Shown here: positions 1-9,300 of the stretch, in pieces
Layout of the letters: the number at the start of each line of letters is the position of its first letter
Numbering within the stretch: the first letter of the stretch is position 1
NCBI GenBank assembly: GCA_030532405.1
Contig: JAUNLF010000005.1
Coordinates: 124,001-188,000, forward strand
Reading direction: 5' to 3'
DNA length: 64,000 nucleotides
Source of the DNA: Actinomycetaceae bacterium
GTDB lineage: Bacteria > Actinomycetota > Actinomycetes > Actinomycetales > Actinomycetaceae
Position numbers and translations under genes: made by a program
Notes under the pieces: generated by a model
The model's database searches: none
The model's input: the letters and a program-made list of their open reading frames with translations, nothing else
Told to the model about the DNA's origin: nothing

Positions 1-343
1 CGGACTGCTCCTTAGTCGAGAAGAACACGAGAACTGCTTGGCTCCCCACTTTCCCTAACTCAGACGATAGGGACTGGACAGACCTAGCGAAGAACGGGTC
101 GGAGAAAACTCTGCTATCAGGTTCTGGAATTACCACGGCGGTGACGCCGGACCTATTGGTCACGAGGGCGCGAGCGGCTGAGTTTGGGCGATATCCAAGC
201 TCAGCTACGGCACTCTTTACGGCTTTAACCTTCTTGGGAGACACTCTTTGGTCGCCGCGAATAACGCGAGAAGCGGTTGCTCTGGATACGCGCGCGCGTG
301 CGGCTACATCTTCTAGCGTTACTCTTTTAGTTTTCACAGACAT
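1..343 (-). CDS. LacI-family transcriptional regulator, N-terminal part (cut by window start)
   Basis: The 114 visible residues begin MSVKTKRVTLEDVAARARVS. They contain a LacI-type helix-turn-helix (about residues 8-27), the hinge-helix region (RVSPKKVKAV...LGYRPNSAARAL) and the start of the sugar-sensing periplasmic-binding-protein-like domain (GVTAVVIPEPDS). The rest lies beyond position 1. It starts 9 bp after the stop of the downstream-facing permease, so it is the last gene of a binding protein-permease-permease-regulator operon. LacI proteins of this arrangement usually repress their own sugar-uptake operon and are released by the sugar. The operator-like palindromes at 3695-3739 are the likely target, which is inference. 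The effector cannot be read from the sequence. Confidence 0.9.
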   Translation of the reverse strand, partial: MSVKTKRVTLEDVAARARVSRATASRVIRGDQRVSPKKVKAVKSAVAELGYRPNSAARALVTNRSGVTAVVIPEPDSRVFSDPFFARSVQSLSSELGKVGSQAVLVFFSTKEQS

Positions 344-352
344 CTTGGCTTC

Positions 353-1282
353 TTACCCCTTCACAGCACCCTGCATGATGCCGCTAACGAGCTGTCTGCC
401 TGCAAAGAAGAACAGAAGCAGTAGTGGCACGGTGGCGATAACTACACCCGTCATGATGAGCGAGTAGTCCTTAAAATAGGATGCTTGTAGCAATTGTAGT
501 GCCACCGGCAGTGTTGGTTTTGAAGCTCCAAGTACGATAAACGGCCAAAAGAAGTTGGTCCAAGATCCAACGAAGGTAAAGAGTCCTAGCATTGATGCTG
601 CTGGCCTAGCTATGGGCATGGATATTGACCAGAACACGCGGAAGAGGGAGGCTCCGTCGACTCGAGCCGACTCGATTAGCTCGTAGGGGAGTGCATCACG
701 AATGTACTGCGTCATCCAAAAAACACCGAATGCGGACACCATTGCTGGGATGATTACGGCCTTCAACTCACCTGTCCAGCCGAGTTTTGCCATAACCATG
801 AATAGTGGAATGACGCCGAGCTGGGCAGGGATAGCCATGGTTGCAATGACGAACGTCAGCAAGCCTTCTCGCCCTCGGAAACGCAATTTTGAAAAGGCGA
901 ATCCTGCAAGAGTTGAGAAGAACACGACGCTTAACGAAGTTATCACTGCAACAATAACGGAGTTTATGAGAGCACCCATTAGGTCAAGACCCGAGGCTCG
1001 AACCCTGCCTAAGTTGTCAAAGAACTCTCCCTGCGGAATCAAAGACGGGATCGGATTCTGAGCGATTTCAGCCGCGTTTGAAGATGCGAGGAGGAACGCA
1101 TAATACAGAGGAGCGGCAGAGATAATCAGCACCAGAATCAGGAACGTGTAGTTGAATACGCCTGGCTGACGTGAGGAACCGATGGCAGTATTTGAGCGCC
1201 TCCTGCGCTTCTTTGCAGCGGCCCTCGCAATACCCGGCCCTGCTGTCTGCTTAAGTGTCGCAACAGAAACTTCGCTACTCAT
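353..1282 (-). CDS. Carbohydrate ABC transporter permease, MalG/CUT1 type
   Basis: Inner-membrane permease of 309 residues, normal for MalG-like proteins. A basic, cytoplasmic N-terminus of about 45 residues (AAAKKRRRRS) precedes six hydrophobic segments. The EAA loop that docks the ATPase is visible as ESARVDGASLFRVFW followed by SISMPIARP. It forms the translocation channel with the MalF-like protein upstream, whose 3' end it overlaps by 8 bp. The overlap indicates translational coupling. The start ATG is preceded by an AAGGAG Shine-Dalgarno. The substrate is probably a mono- or oligosaccharide, but no residue visible here identifies it. Confidence 0.93.
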   Translation of the reverse strand: MSSEVSVATLKQTAGPGIARAAAKKRRRRSNTAIGSSRQPGVFNYTFLILVLIISAAPLYYAFLLASSNAAEIAQNPIPSLIPQGEFFDNLGRVRASGLDLMGALINSVIVAVITSLSVVFFSTLAGFAFSKLRFRGREGLLTFVIATMAIPAQLGVIPLFMVMAKLGWTGELKAVIIPAMVSAFGVFWMTQYIRDALPYELIESARVDGASLFRVFWSISMPIARPAASMLGLFTFVGSWTNFFWPFIVLGASKPTLPVALQLLQASYFKDYSLIMTGVVIATVPLLLLFFFAGRQLVSGIMQGAVKG

Positions 1283-2303
1283 CTGATGCTCCTTCCTGTG
1301 CGCCAGTGCTAATGGTTCCTTGTTTTCTACTACGTACGAGGGCGAATATGGGAGTCCGTGTTTTTGCCGTTGGCGTGGCGCTCGAGGCTATCTTGCGCGT
1401 GAGCGTGAAAGAAATGAGGGCAAAAATCAAGATAATTACGAACAGGATTAATGCAACTGCAGAGCCTTTACCTAGGCTCTTCTGATCGCCCCAAGCGAGG
1501 TTGTAAAGGTGCATGGTTAGGGTGAGCCACTGGTTGTCGCTGCCTCCCTTGCCAATCTGGTCGTACATTCTGGGCTCATCAAAGATTTGAAGACCGCCGA
1601 TCGTAGAGTTAATGATGACGAAGATAAGGGTTGCGCGTAGCTGCGGGATGGTCACAGAGAAGAACTGACGCATTCTCCCAGCACCATCTACAGTTGCCGC
1701 CTCGTAAAGGTCGTTTGGAACGGCCTGCATGGCTGCCAAGAGGATCAGCGAGTTGTAACCCGTCCATCGGAAATTAACCATTGAGGCAATCGCGATGTGT
1801 GACCAGAAAGCGCTGGAGTGCCAGCCAATCGGGGAGATCCCAACGTTGGTTAAGATCGCGTTGATCATGCCTGATTCATCAGCAAATAACTTTGAGAAAA
1901 TAATCGACACTGCAACGGGGGCGACCACATAGGGTAGTAGCACACCCATGCGCCAGAATGTTTTAGCGCGCAAATTCGCGTCGAGCATGTAGGCGATGAA
2001 TACGGCAAGAATAATTTGCGGGACTGATGAGAGAAGGAAGATTGAGAAGGTGTTTCTCATCGCCACCCAGAAAGTGGGCTGTTGGAGTACAAGACCGAAG
2101 TTCTGCAAGCCAACGAAACCTTGCTGGCCCCCAATCAGGTGCCAGTCGTGGAGTGATACCCAACCTGTGTATAGCAATGGAAACAGGCCGGTGATTGCAA
2201 AGATGATAAAGAATGGTGCAATAAATATGTAAGGCGTGATGCCAAGGCCGTTTTTTCTGCCGAGTAGAGTTCTGCGGCCCACTCCTCTTCGAGATACCTG
2301 CAT
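1275..2303 (-). CDS. Carbohydrate ABC transporter permease, MalF/CUT1 type
   Basis: Membrane permease subunit of the same sugar importer. I chose the ATG at 2303 (MQVSRRGVGRRTLLG) because GAAGGA lies just upstream. An in-frame extension to 2405 would run back through the intergenic hairpin into the preceding gene. The protein (342 residues) has an N-terminal anchor (ITPYIFIAPFFIIFAITG), about six membrane spans and an EAA motif (EAATVDGAGRMRQFF). It partners the MalG-like permease and the lipoprotein encoded upstream. No ATPase gene lies in the operon, so an ATPase encoded elsewhere must power it. The MsiK-like gene at 11.9-13.1 kb is a candidate. Confidence 0.93.
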   Translation of the reverse strand: MQVSRRGVGRRTLLGRKNGLGITPYIFIAPFFIIFAITGLFPLLYTGWVSLHDWHLIGGQQGFVGLQNFGLVLQQPTFWVAMRNTFSIFLLSSVPQIILAVFIAYMLDANLRAKTFWRMGVLLPYVVAPVAVSIIFSKLFADESGMINAILTNVGISPIGWHSSAFWSHIAIASMVNFRWTGYNSLILLAAMQAVPNDLYEAATVDGAGRMRQFFSVTIPQLRATLIFVIINSTIGGLQIFDEPRMYDQIGKGGSDNQWLTLTMHLYNLAWGDQKSLGKGSAVALILFVIILIFALISFTLTRKIASSATPTAKTRTPIFALVRSRKQGTISTGAQEGASDE

Positions 2304-2325
2304 AGTTTTCCTTCTCAAATACCGT

Positions 2326-2350
2326 GTGGTGGGGGCAGCGCCCCCACCAC
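2326..2350 (-). promoter_or_regulatory. Intercistronic hairpin between binding protein and permease genes
   Basis: Perfect 11-bp stem (GTGGTGGGGGC with its complement) around a 3-nt AGC loop, within the 56-bp gap between the binding-protein stop and the first permease start. It has no U-tract. Such stems in this place (as in malE-malF) often block 3' decay or partly attenuate transcription, so the binding protein is made in excess over the permeases. The structure is seen directly; the role is inference. Confidence 0.7.
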
Positions 2351-2359
2351 AAAGGTTGA

Positions 2360-3652
2360 CTAGTTGATGCCGAGTTGGTCGAACTCGCTGAGAGCCTTCT
2401 CCCATGAGGATTCAGGGCTGTCAGTGTCGTCTACATCAACGCGGGTGAGGGCGTCGGTCACGATAGTTGTGACGGGGAAGAAGTTCGTGCTCTTGTACGG
2501 GGAGACGTCGATGCGCTTGGACATCTCAGAGAAGATCTCGCCGACAGGGGCATTGTTGAAGAACTCGGACTTGTATTCAAGAAGAGCCGGATCGTCGAGG
2601 GCCGCAGTCTGTGAAGGGAAGTTGCCCTTCGTTTGGAAGGCGACGATTTGCTGCTCCGGTGCAGTCAACCATTCTGCGAGTGCCTTAGCTTCTTCTTGGT
2701 GTGCGCCCTGGGTTGGGACGGTAAGGTACGAGCCTCCCCAGTTGCCGCCACCGCCCGGGTAAACGGGAGCTACATCCCAGCCTTCAACACCTGCAGCGTT
2801 GCCCTCAATGACGCCAAGCATCCACGGCGGGCAGAGCATCGTTGCGAAACCATCATTTTGGAATGCATTCGTCCAGTCTTCGCTCCACTGCGCAAATCCA
2901 GCGGACAAGCCGTTCTCCGACTGCTTCAAAATCTCATCGTAAATGCTCTTAATAGGCTCGTTTTCATTTAGTGGAATTACGCTTCCATCTGGAGTCTCAA
3001 AGGGAGTTGGCTCCTGGTTAATCATGCCCTGGTAGGTTGCGGTTGCACCGTCGTACCACGGAATTCCGGTTGCGTCGACAAACTGTTTGCCAACTTCGAA
3101 GTACTTGTCCCAGCCGCCGTCGAGCATTGCGGCGACCTCATCACGATCAGTTGGCAAGCCGCCCTCGGCAAACAGGTCTGCACGATAGCAAAGTGCCTGC
3201 GGGCCAGCGTCGGTGCCGTAACCGATTAGCTTGCCGTCGGCAGTCGTAACCGGCTGAACCTTGTAGTCTGGCCAGCGATCCTTAACCGCGTCGGATGAGA
3301 GGTCTACGAACTGATCCGGGTACTGCATTAGCTCGGGAATCCAGTCGATCTCCACTGCCTCAATATCTGAGAGTCCGGAGCCAGCGGCAAGACGCGTGTT
3401 CATGTTGTCGCGCGCCTCGTTAGAAGTTGCTGCCTTCTTCTCAACGATCTTAATGTTCGGATTCTCCTCCATGTACTGCTTGTACAAGTCCTCTAGACCG
3501 AACTCGTTGAACGTTGCAACGGTGAGTGTAATCTGGCCGTCGCCATCTGCCGCCTCTTCTGATCCTCCCGAGTTTGCATCTCCGCACGCGGAGAGCGCGA
3601 GAACGGATGCAGCCGTTAGTGCTGCAAGTTTTATGACGGTTCTCTGAGTCAT
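2360..3652 (-). CDS. Extracellular sugar-binding lipoprotein of ABC transporter
   Basis: Family-1 extracellular solute-binding protein of 430 residues. Starting at ATG 3652 gives MTQRTVIKLAALTAASVLAL and then a lipobox LSAC, predicting signal peptidase II cleavage before Cys and membrane anchoring outside the cell. The mature part begins with a Gly/Ser/Glu-rich linker and then the binding-protein fold (ITLTVATFNEFG...). The start has AAGGAG 4 nt upstream, the same spacing as the glpQ-like gene nearby. A second ATG at 3682, also with AAGGAG, would add ten residues (MKIHFLLRST) and is less likely. It is the first gene of the operon and is probably controlled by the LacI-type operators just upstream. 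The ligand is unknown. Confidence 0.93.
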   Translation of the reverse strand: MTQRTVIKLAALTAASVLALSACGDANSGGSEEAADGDGQITLTVATFNEFGLEDLYKQYMEENPNIKIVEKKAATSNEARDNMNTRLAAGSGLSDIEAVEIDWIPELMQYPDQFVDLSSDAVKDRWPDYKVQPVTTADGKLIGYGTDAGPQALCYRADLFAEGGLPTDRDEVAAMLDGGWDKYFEVGKQFVDATGIPWYDGATATYQGMINQEPTPFETPDGSVIPLNENEPIKSIYDEILKQSENGLSAGFAQWSEDWTNAFQNDGFATMLCPPWMLGVIEGNAAGVEGWDVAPVYPGGGGNWGGSYLTVPTQGAHQEEAKALAEWLTAPEQQIVAFQTKGNFPSQTAALDDPALLEYKSEFFNNAPVGEIFSEMSKRIDVSPYKSTNFFPVTTIVTDALTRVDVDDTDSPESSWEKALSEFDQLGIN

Positions 3653-3694
3653 GGTGCTCCTTAATAGAAAATGAATCTTCATTGACCCACTCCT

Positions 3695-3739
3695 TAGAGA
3701 GCGCTCTTTCGTTGCTATAACAGCGTGAGAGCGTGCTCA
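3695..3739 (-). promoter_or_regulatory. Two LacI-family operator-like palindromes upstream of the sugar ABC operon
   Basis: A perfect 10-bp palindrome AGAGCGCTCT is at 3698-3707, with the CG centre typical of LacI-family operators. A second related site, TGAGAGCGTGCTCA, is at 3726-3739, with its left half intact and its right half imperfect. Their centres are about 30 bp apart, roughly three helical turns, just upstream of the binding-protein gene. TATAAC- and TATAGC-like boxes lie beside them on the minus strand. The regulator encoded at the end of the same operon is the obvious candidate to bind. The function is inference. Confidence 0.6.
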
Positions 3740-3880
3740 TAGAGATAGTTATAAGGATCACATTAAAACTAAGAATTTGCCAGCGGATGCAGTTAGGTGT
3801 GAGGTATATCACTTTACGGGGGTGTTGCAGAGGCGGGTGAGAACATCGGCTTTTCGCCAGTTTTTGGAATGCTGGTCATA

Positions 3881-3918
3881 AAAAGATCCGCAGCCGTTTT
3901 CGTGGCTGCGGATCTTTT
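3881..3918 (-). terminator. Rho-independent terminator after the glycerophosphodiester phosphodiesterase gene
   Basis: 15-bp stem (AAAAGATCCGCAGCC and its complement), 8-nt loop GTTTTCGT, flanked by T runs on both strands. It sits downstream of the glpQ-like gene and insulates it from the sugar operon. The rest of 3740-3960 holds no credible gene. Confidence 0.85.
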
Positions 3919-3960
3919 TGTTTTAGTTTTGTTCGTGTCGCCCCGAACCGGTGGACACTC

Positions 3961-4749
3961 CTAACGCGCGGGCTTGCTGATTGGGCGGTCGGTGCGGGAT
4001 TCTTCGGGGAAATCCTGAGCGATGTCTGTCATCACGGCGCGCACACCCCAAGAGTAGAGTTCAGCGGCGCGTTCCAGATCGTTCACGGTCCACACGTTCA
4101 CCTGGAAGCCCGCGTCCGTCATAGCGCGCACAGCTTCTTCGGTCAGCCCCCGCTCACACGGGTGGATAGCTTCGGCCTCGACCTCGTTTGCAATATCGAT
4201 CCACTTTTGAACCTGCTCCATAATCGGCTCGTCAGTGGTGTCGAAAAGGCAGGCGCGGCGATACTGCGGTGCACGGCGCTGCATGTCGGCAAGCAAGTCC
4301 TTATCGAAGCTAGAAATCAAGATCGCGTTCTTAAACTGCAACTCGCGCAGCGACACGATGACACCGTCAATCAGGGCTTCGCGCAGCTTGTCGCCACTCT
4401 TCGAAGGCTTAATCTCCAGGTTCGCCTCCATGCCCTGCGCGTTCAGGAACTCGACAACCGTCATCAGCTCGGGAATACGTTCAAACGTGTACGTGGTCGA
4501 AAACCACTTACCCGCGTCAAGCTTGCGAATGTCCGAAAAGTTCTTGCCGTAATACCCGCCCGTACCGTCCGTCGTGCGGTCCAACTTGTCGTCGTGAATC
4601 ACGATGACGGACCCGTCGCCCAGCACGTCAACATCAAACTCGAACGACTTCACGTTGTAGTCAATGCACTTCACGAAAGCGGCCATCGTGTTTTCGGGCG
4701 CTAGGCTGCTCATGCCGCGGTGTGCGATTGCGGCCGGATAGCTAGTCAT
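3961..4749 (-). CDS. Glycerophosphodiester phosphodiesterase (GDPD family)
   Basis: Hydrolyses deacylated phospholipid headgroups (glycerophosphodiesters) to glycerol-3-phosphate and an alcohol. GDPD signatures are visible near the N-terminus: AHRG, APENT, the E-x-D pair in SFEFDVDV, and VIHDDKLDRTTDG with the catalytic His. Start ATG 4749 gives 262 residues and has AAGGAG upstream; the longer in-frame start at 4785 lacks support. There is no signal peptide, so it is probably cytoplasmic, acting on imported or recycled diesters. Its product feeds the GlpABC pathway encoded at 41.8-46 kb. It is followed by a strong terminator. The substrate headgroup cannot be deduced. Confidence 0.92.
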   Translation of the reverse strand: MTSYPAAIAHRGMSSLAPENTMAAFVKCIDYNVKSFEFDVDVLGDGSVIVIHDDKLDRTTDGTGGYYGKNFSDIRKLDAGKWFSTTYTFERIPELMTVVEFLNAQGMEANLEIKPSKSGDKLREALIDGVIVSLRELQFKNAILISSFDKDLLADMQRRAPQYRRACLFDTTDEPIMEQVQKWIDIANEVEAEAIHPCERGLTEEAVRAMTDAGFQVNVWTVNDLERAAELYSWGVRAVMTDIAQDFPEESRTDRPISKPAR

Positions 4750-4870
4750 TTTGCTCCTTAAAAGTTTGCAAACCAAAAGCTTCAATATGTACGAGGGCGC
4801 CCCCGCACCTCGGCTTTAAAGACGCGCCCAGCTGGTGTTCGGCTCGCCCTCCAAAACGGTAAATAGCGGG

Positions 4871-6115
4871 CTAGTCTTCCAGCGAATGCTCGTCGTTAGG
4901 GTCCAGGTCCAGAAGGAGCGCTTCGTCCCTTCTAAGAGGAAGGATATTAGCAATGTACGATTCTGTCGCCTCGGTGATAGGAACGTCGTGGCCGCGCTGC
5001 TCCGCAATGAACCAGCGGTGCTCCATGATCTCGTGATAAATCTGCGCGGGCTCCAGCTTGGACGACATTTCTAGCGGCACCGCGCGAACCGTCGGCTCGA
5101 AAACTTCCGACAGCCACTTGTGCGCCACCAGTTCCAAAGGCTGATCGTTGCGCCCCGTAATCGCCCTGTACGTTGCGAGGTCGTTCAACATTCGGCGGGC
5201 CTGCTGTTCCTGCACGTCCAGGCCTGTAAGGCGCATTATCTGGCGGTGGTGGTGGCCCGCGTCCACAACCTTCGGCTTAATCGAAATGCGGGTTCCGTCC
5301 GTGTCCGCAGTCATGCTGAGCTCGCCAACATCGAAGCCCAGCTCGTTCAACTTCTTGATCTTATTCGAGATCCGCCACCGCTCATCCCCCGAATACACCT
5401 CTTCCGCGGTGAGTTCCTCCCACAACTCGTGGTAGCGATCCTCAATCTGATTGCCCACGTGGATCACGTCAGCGTCCTCCACTAAAAGGCCGCCGGCCTG
5501 CAGGTCCATCAACTCGCCAATAATGTTCGTCCGCGCTAGGTCCACGTCGTAGTGGCGTTGCCCGCGCGTCAGCTTCGGGTGTAACTCGCCCGTTTCCGCG
5601 TCCACCAAGTACGCCGAGAACGCGTCCGCATCCCGCCTAAACAGCGTGTTCGAAAGTGACACGTCACCCCAGTAAAAGCCCAGCAGATGCAGGCGAACCA
5701 GTAGCACCGCCAGAGAGTCAATCAACCGTTCCGCGGTCTCCGGCCTCATCGACTGGGAAAAAACCGCGCGATACGGCAACGAAAACTGTAAGTGTTCCGT
5801 CACGAGGGCGGGCGTCAGCTCCTCACCATCAGCAGACATGCGCCCCGTAATCACAGCGGCCGGAAGTACCGACGGGGCCTCCAACCGGTTCAAATCCCGA
5901 AGCAGCTGATACTCGTGGTACGCAACGGCCTCGCCGATCTCCTTCACCGCAATCACGCGCCCCGAAAGATTCACAAAACGCACGACGTGTCTTGAAATAC
6001 CGCGCGGGAGGGCGGCCAGCACAGTTTCGGGCCACTCCTCAAGGGGGAGCTCCCACGGAAGGTCCAGTAACGCGGGGTCTAAGTGTGCCGCAGTGATCTG
6101 CATAGATGAAGGCAT
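4871..6115 (-). CDS. DUF4032 protein with kinase-like fold
   Basis: The 414-residue protein matches the actinobacterial DUF4032 architecture. The N-terminal 190 residues resemble a lipopolysaccharide-kinase/RIO-like fold. An invariant-Lys-like strand (VIAVKE), a catalytic-loop-like segment YWGDVSLSNTLFR (compare HGDLHPGN in small-molecule kinases) and a metal-binding-like YLVDAETGE are present. The C-terminal 200 residues are the DUF4032 part. No characterised function is known to me. Kinase activity is inference from the motifs. The start ATG 6115 has no clear Shine-Dalgarno; a GAAAAT box lies 6 nt upstream, so a leaderless transcript is possible. ATG 6103 is an alternative. The gap to the next gene (4750-4870) shows no gene. 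Confidence 0.8.
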   Translation of the reverse strand: MPSSMQITAAHLDPALLDLPWELPLEEWPETVLAALPRGISRHVVRFVNLSGRVIAVKEIGEAVAYHEYQLLRDLNRLEAPSVLPAAVITGRMSADGEELTPALVTEHLQFSLPYRAVFSQSMRPETAERLIDSLAVLLVRLHLLGFYWGDVSLSNTLFRRDADAFSAYLVDAETGELHPKLTRGQRHYDVDLARTNIIGELMDLQAGGLLVEDADVIHVGNQIEDRYHELWEELTAEEVYSGDERWRISNKIKKLNELGFDVGELSMTADTDGTRISIKPKVVDAGHHHRQIMRLTGLDVQEQQARRMLNDLATYRAITGRNDQPLELVAHKWLSEVFEPTVRAVPLEMSSKLEPAQIYHEIMEHRWFIAEQRGHDVPITEATESYIANILPLRRDEALLLDLDPNDEHSLED

Positions 6116-6289
6116 AACCCCATTTTCGCAAATAGTTTGCCAAGAGGGAAAAGTGAAGCGCGTCGAGGCCTCAATTGGGGCGTGATATAGGCCTTTGGTA
6201 AGTCCGTGGACGGGTTTTGAGCCCGCGCGTGTCTAACATTCGAAATTTTGTTTTATAAATCCAATTTAACGTCACTTGATCGTGTTAGA

Positions 6290-6324
6290 TTGAAGTTCAA
6301 CTGTTTTGATCAGAAATAATCAAA
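6290..6324 (+). promoter_or_regulatory. Inverted repeats in the sialidase gene promoter region
   Basis: The 249-bp AT-richer gap upstream of the sialidase fusion holds TTGAAGTTCAA (6290-6300, perfect 5+1+5 inverted repeat) and TTTGAT-N8-ATCAAA (6305-6324). Both lie 40-75 bp before the start codon, a usual place for operator sites. No regulator gene is adjacent, so the binding protein is unknown. Confidence 0.4.
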
Positions 6325-6364
6325 TCCTTGAATGTTTGTTTAGAGATGTCAAAGGAGACATTGG

Positions 6365-9300
6365 ATGCGAGTAATGCGCAAAGCGATCGCATGCGCGGCT
6401 GCGGGTGCCATGCTTTTGGGGACCGCTGCAGTCGCCCCGTTTACCGCCGCCATTGCCGTTGAGGACGAGCCAACCTCATCGCAGGCATTGACCGACCTGT
6501 CGGATGTTGCACAGTGGTATGACCAGATTCCCGGTGTTAGTCGATACAGGATCCCTGCTCTCACGCAGCTCAACAACGGCGACCTGCTGGCGGTGTTCGA
6601 TCTGCGTCCCACTCTTGCTGATCTAGCTGCAAATATTGGTGTCGCCATGCGGCGGTCAACCGATGGCGGTAAGACGTGGGGGCCGATACAGACCATCCAC
6701 TACGAGCAAGCACCCAAAGGTGAAGGTGATCCCTCCGTCCTGGTGGAGCGTGAAACGGGTAAAGTCTTTGTCTTCTACGCGGGTTCTATAAACCGCGGGT
6801 TCGCCGGATCGGCTGCGGGCAACAGGGAAGATGACCCGACCACGATGACGGTTCACTACTCTTGGTCTGACGACAACGGCAACACGTGGCATCAAGAACG
6901 CATCACCGAAGAGGTGAAGGACGCGAACTGGGCTGGAATCTTCGCGGCTTCCGGCGAGGGCATTCAAATGCGTGTCGGCGAGTATGCGGGCCGGTTGGTG
7001 CAACAGTTTGTCGTAAAAATTGACGGCAAAAACCACGACGTGAGCCTCTACTCCGACGACAGGGGCGACACGTGGCAGTTCGGTACACCGGTAAATCCAA
7101 ACGGAGGCGCCGGATGGGGTGACGAAAACAAGGTTGCGGAGCTCTCCGACGGCACTTTGATGCTCAACACCCGCATGGGTCCGCGCGGGGTCATGCTTTC
7201 TAAGGATGGAGGCGAAACTTGGGACACCTCCACGTTCTACCGGGACTGGCAGCAGATCGACCCGTATTCAAACGGTGCAATCTCGCGCATTTACCCGGAT
7301 GCGGAGCCCGGCTCGCCCGAATCTAAAATGCTCCTGCTCGTCAACTCCGAAGACTTCGACATCCGCCATAACGACACGGCAAAAGTCTCATGCGATGACG
7401 GCAAAACGTGGCCGGGTCGAATCCAGATTTACGAGGGCGCCTCGGCGTATATCACTCCTACTCCGATAAAGGAGGCCGGAGAGTACAACGGGAAAATGGG
7501 GATCCTGTTTGAGCGTGACGGCTACACCAAGCTTACGTACACCACCCTTGACACGAAGGCAATGGGCATGGTTTGCGCCCCTGTAGGTGTTAAGGACGAC
7601 CTCGGAAAAGATCCGGGGCGACGCCTGTCTTTGAATGCGGGCGAGGCGGCCACGGTTAATTTCACTATTTCGAATCAGACAGGAAGTGCACTTGCCGAGG
7701 GTGGAACTATCACAGTTTCGGGCGACTACGGTTGGACGCCAGAAACCGTGCACGAGGGCGTAGGCGCCATCGCGGCCGGTGAAACCCTTGAGGTTCCCGT
7801 AGCAGTTGACGTGCCCGCAACTGTTGCGGGCGACCGTATGTTGACGATTACTTACACTTCCAAGGCTGGAGAGAAGTCATCTCAGTACGTTTATGTAAAC
7901 GTGAACCGAAATGGTCAGCCCGCGCACTACGACGCGGATGTTGAGGCCTACCTGGATGCCGTTTACCCCGAGGGCGCTCCGGGCCCCATCGGTGACGGAG
8001 CTGTTCCGTGGGTGAGGCTAGTTAACAGCGGCAACGTGACTGTTCGCGTTGAAGCCACAGATAACGGTCAGTCGACGATGGATCAGTATTGCATGGCTAC
8101 ACTGAACCCCGGAGACAAGATCACCTGTAAGAATAGGGGTGCTGGCGAAAAGAGCAACAGGCACACTATCACTGAGCAAGACGTTGCAAACGAGAAGTGG
8201 CAACCTACACTAACGATCAAATACGGGGCAGACGTGCAGCATCTTGATAAAACCAAGAGCATTGAACTCGATGCGCTAGACCTCAGTGTTGAGCCGAATA
8301 ATCAGGCATTCATCAAGACTTTGGAGACATCCGAGGGGAGTCCGGTATTTCTGCCCACCGGTGATTTCAAGTCCTCTGCAATGCTGCGCGTAAATGACTC
8401 GCACATCAATAGTTGGCGACTGCCCAACGGTTACCCGCTGTCGCTTAACGCCGCGAAAGACAACCGCACGTCGGCACAACTAGTTGTAAAACCCGAAAGC
8501 AGTGGAACACTAACCGCCGAAGTCAGTGAGGACGAGAACGTCACCTGGGAGGTCTTGTACCCAGAGGCAATCAAACGGTTCACCGGCTCTAAGTACAGTA
8601 AAGACCTGCGTGAAGCAGGTGTCACCACCGATCCGCTACGCACCGAAGCTCCAACCGTAGAAGCTGGACAGAACCAGGCGATTTGGTTTGTGGCTCACGT
8701 GAGCCCGGACGCCTCGGCAGGAGTTACCAGCCAAACCATAACGCTAAAGCTTGACGGTGAAGTTATAGGCACCTACCCGGTCCACACCGAGATTTACGAC
8801 AAACAACTACTGCCGCGTGAAAACCGTCCGTTCATCCTAGACCTGTGGTGGCATCCCGACGCGGTAGCCGACTACTACGGCGTCCCTGTGTGGAGTGAGG
8901 AGCATTTCGCCCTCATGAAGCCATATTTGCAAGAACTGGCTGACGCGCAACAAGACGTAGTAAACATTGTTGTCAACTACGACCCGTGGCATCTGCCCGC
9001 GCAAAACGCACCCCAGACCGCATCGCACTACAACGCGGCGGTTAAATGGTCGTGGGATGGGTCGAAATACAACTTCGACTTCACCAACTTCGACAAACTC
9101 GTAGACGCGCACGCAGAAGCGGGAATAACCGGCCCGATCCACATTTTCTCGCTACTCAACTTCCGTCAACAAGAGCGCCTCACGTACTTCGACGAGACGC
9201 AAGGCAAGGAAGTAACTCGAATCGTGGAGCTCGCGGGCGAAGACTACAACCAAGCGTGGGGACAGTTCTTGCGCGCTCTTGAGGCGCACCTCAAAGAAAC

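Noticed and set aside
141-467. 108-residue plus-strand open frame at the left edge
   Set aside because: It runs antisense across the LacI gene and the permease 3' end, both of which have clear family motifs.
3652-3682. Earlier ATG for the sugar-binding lipoprotein
   Set aside because: It also has AAGGAG, but it adds an atypical stretch before a complete lipoprotein signal peptide. The 3652 start matches the 4-nt spacing seen in the nearby glpQ-like gene.
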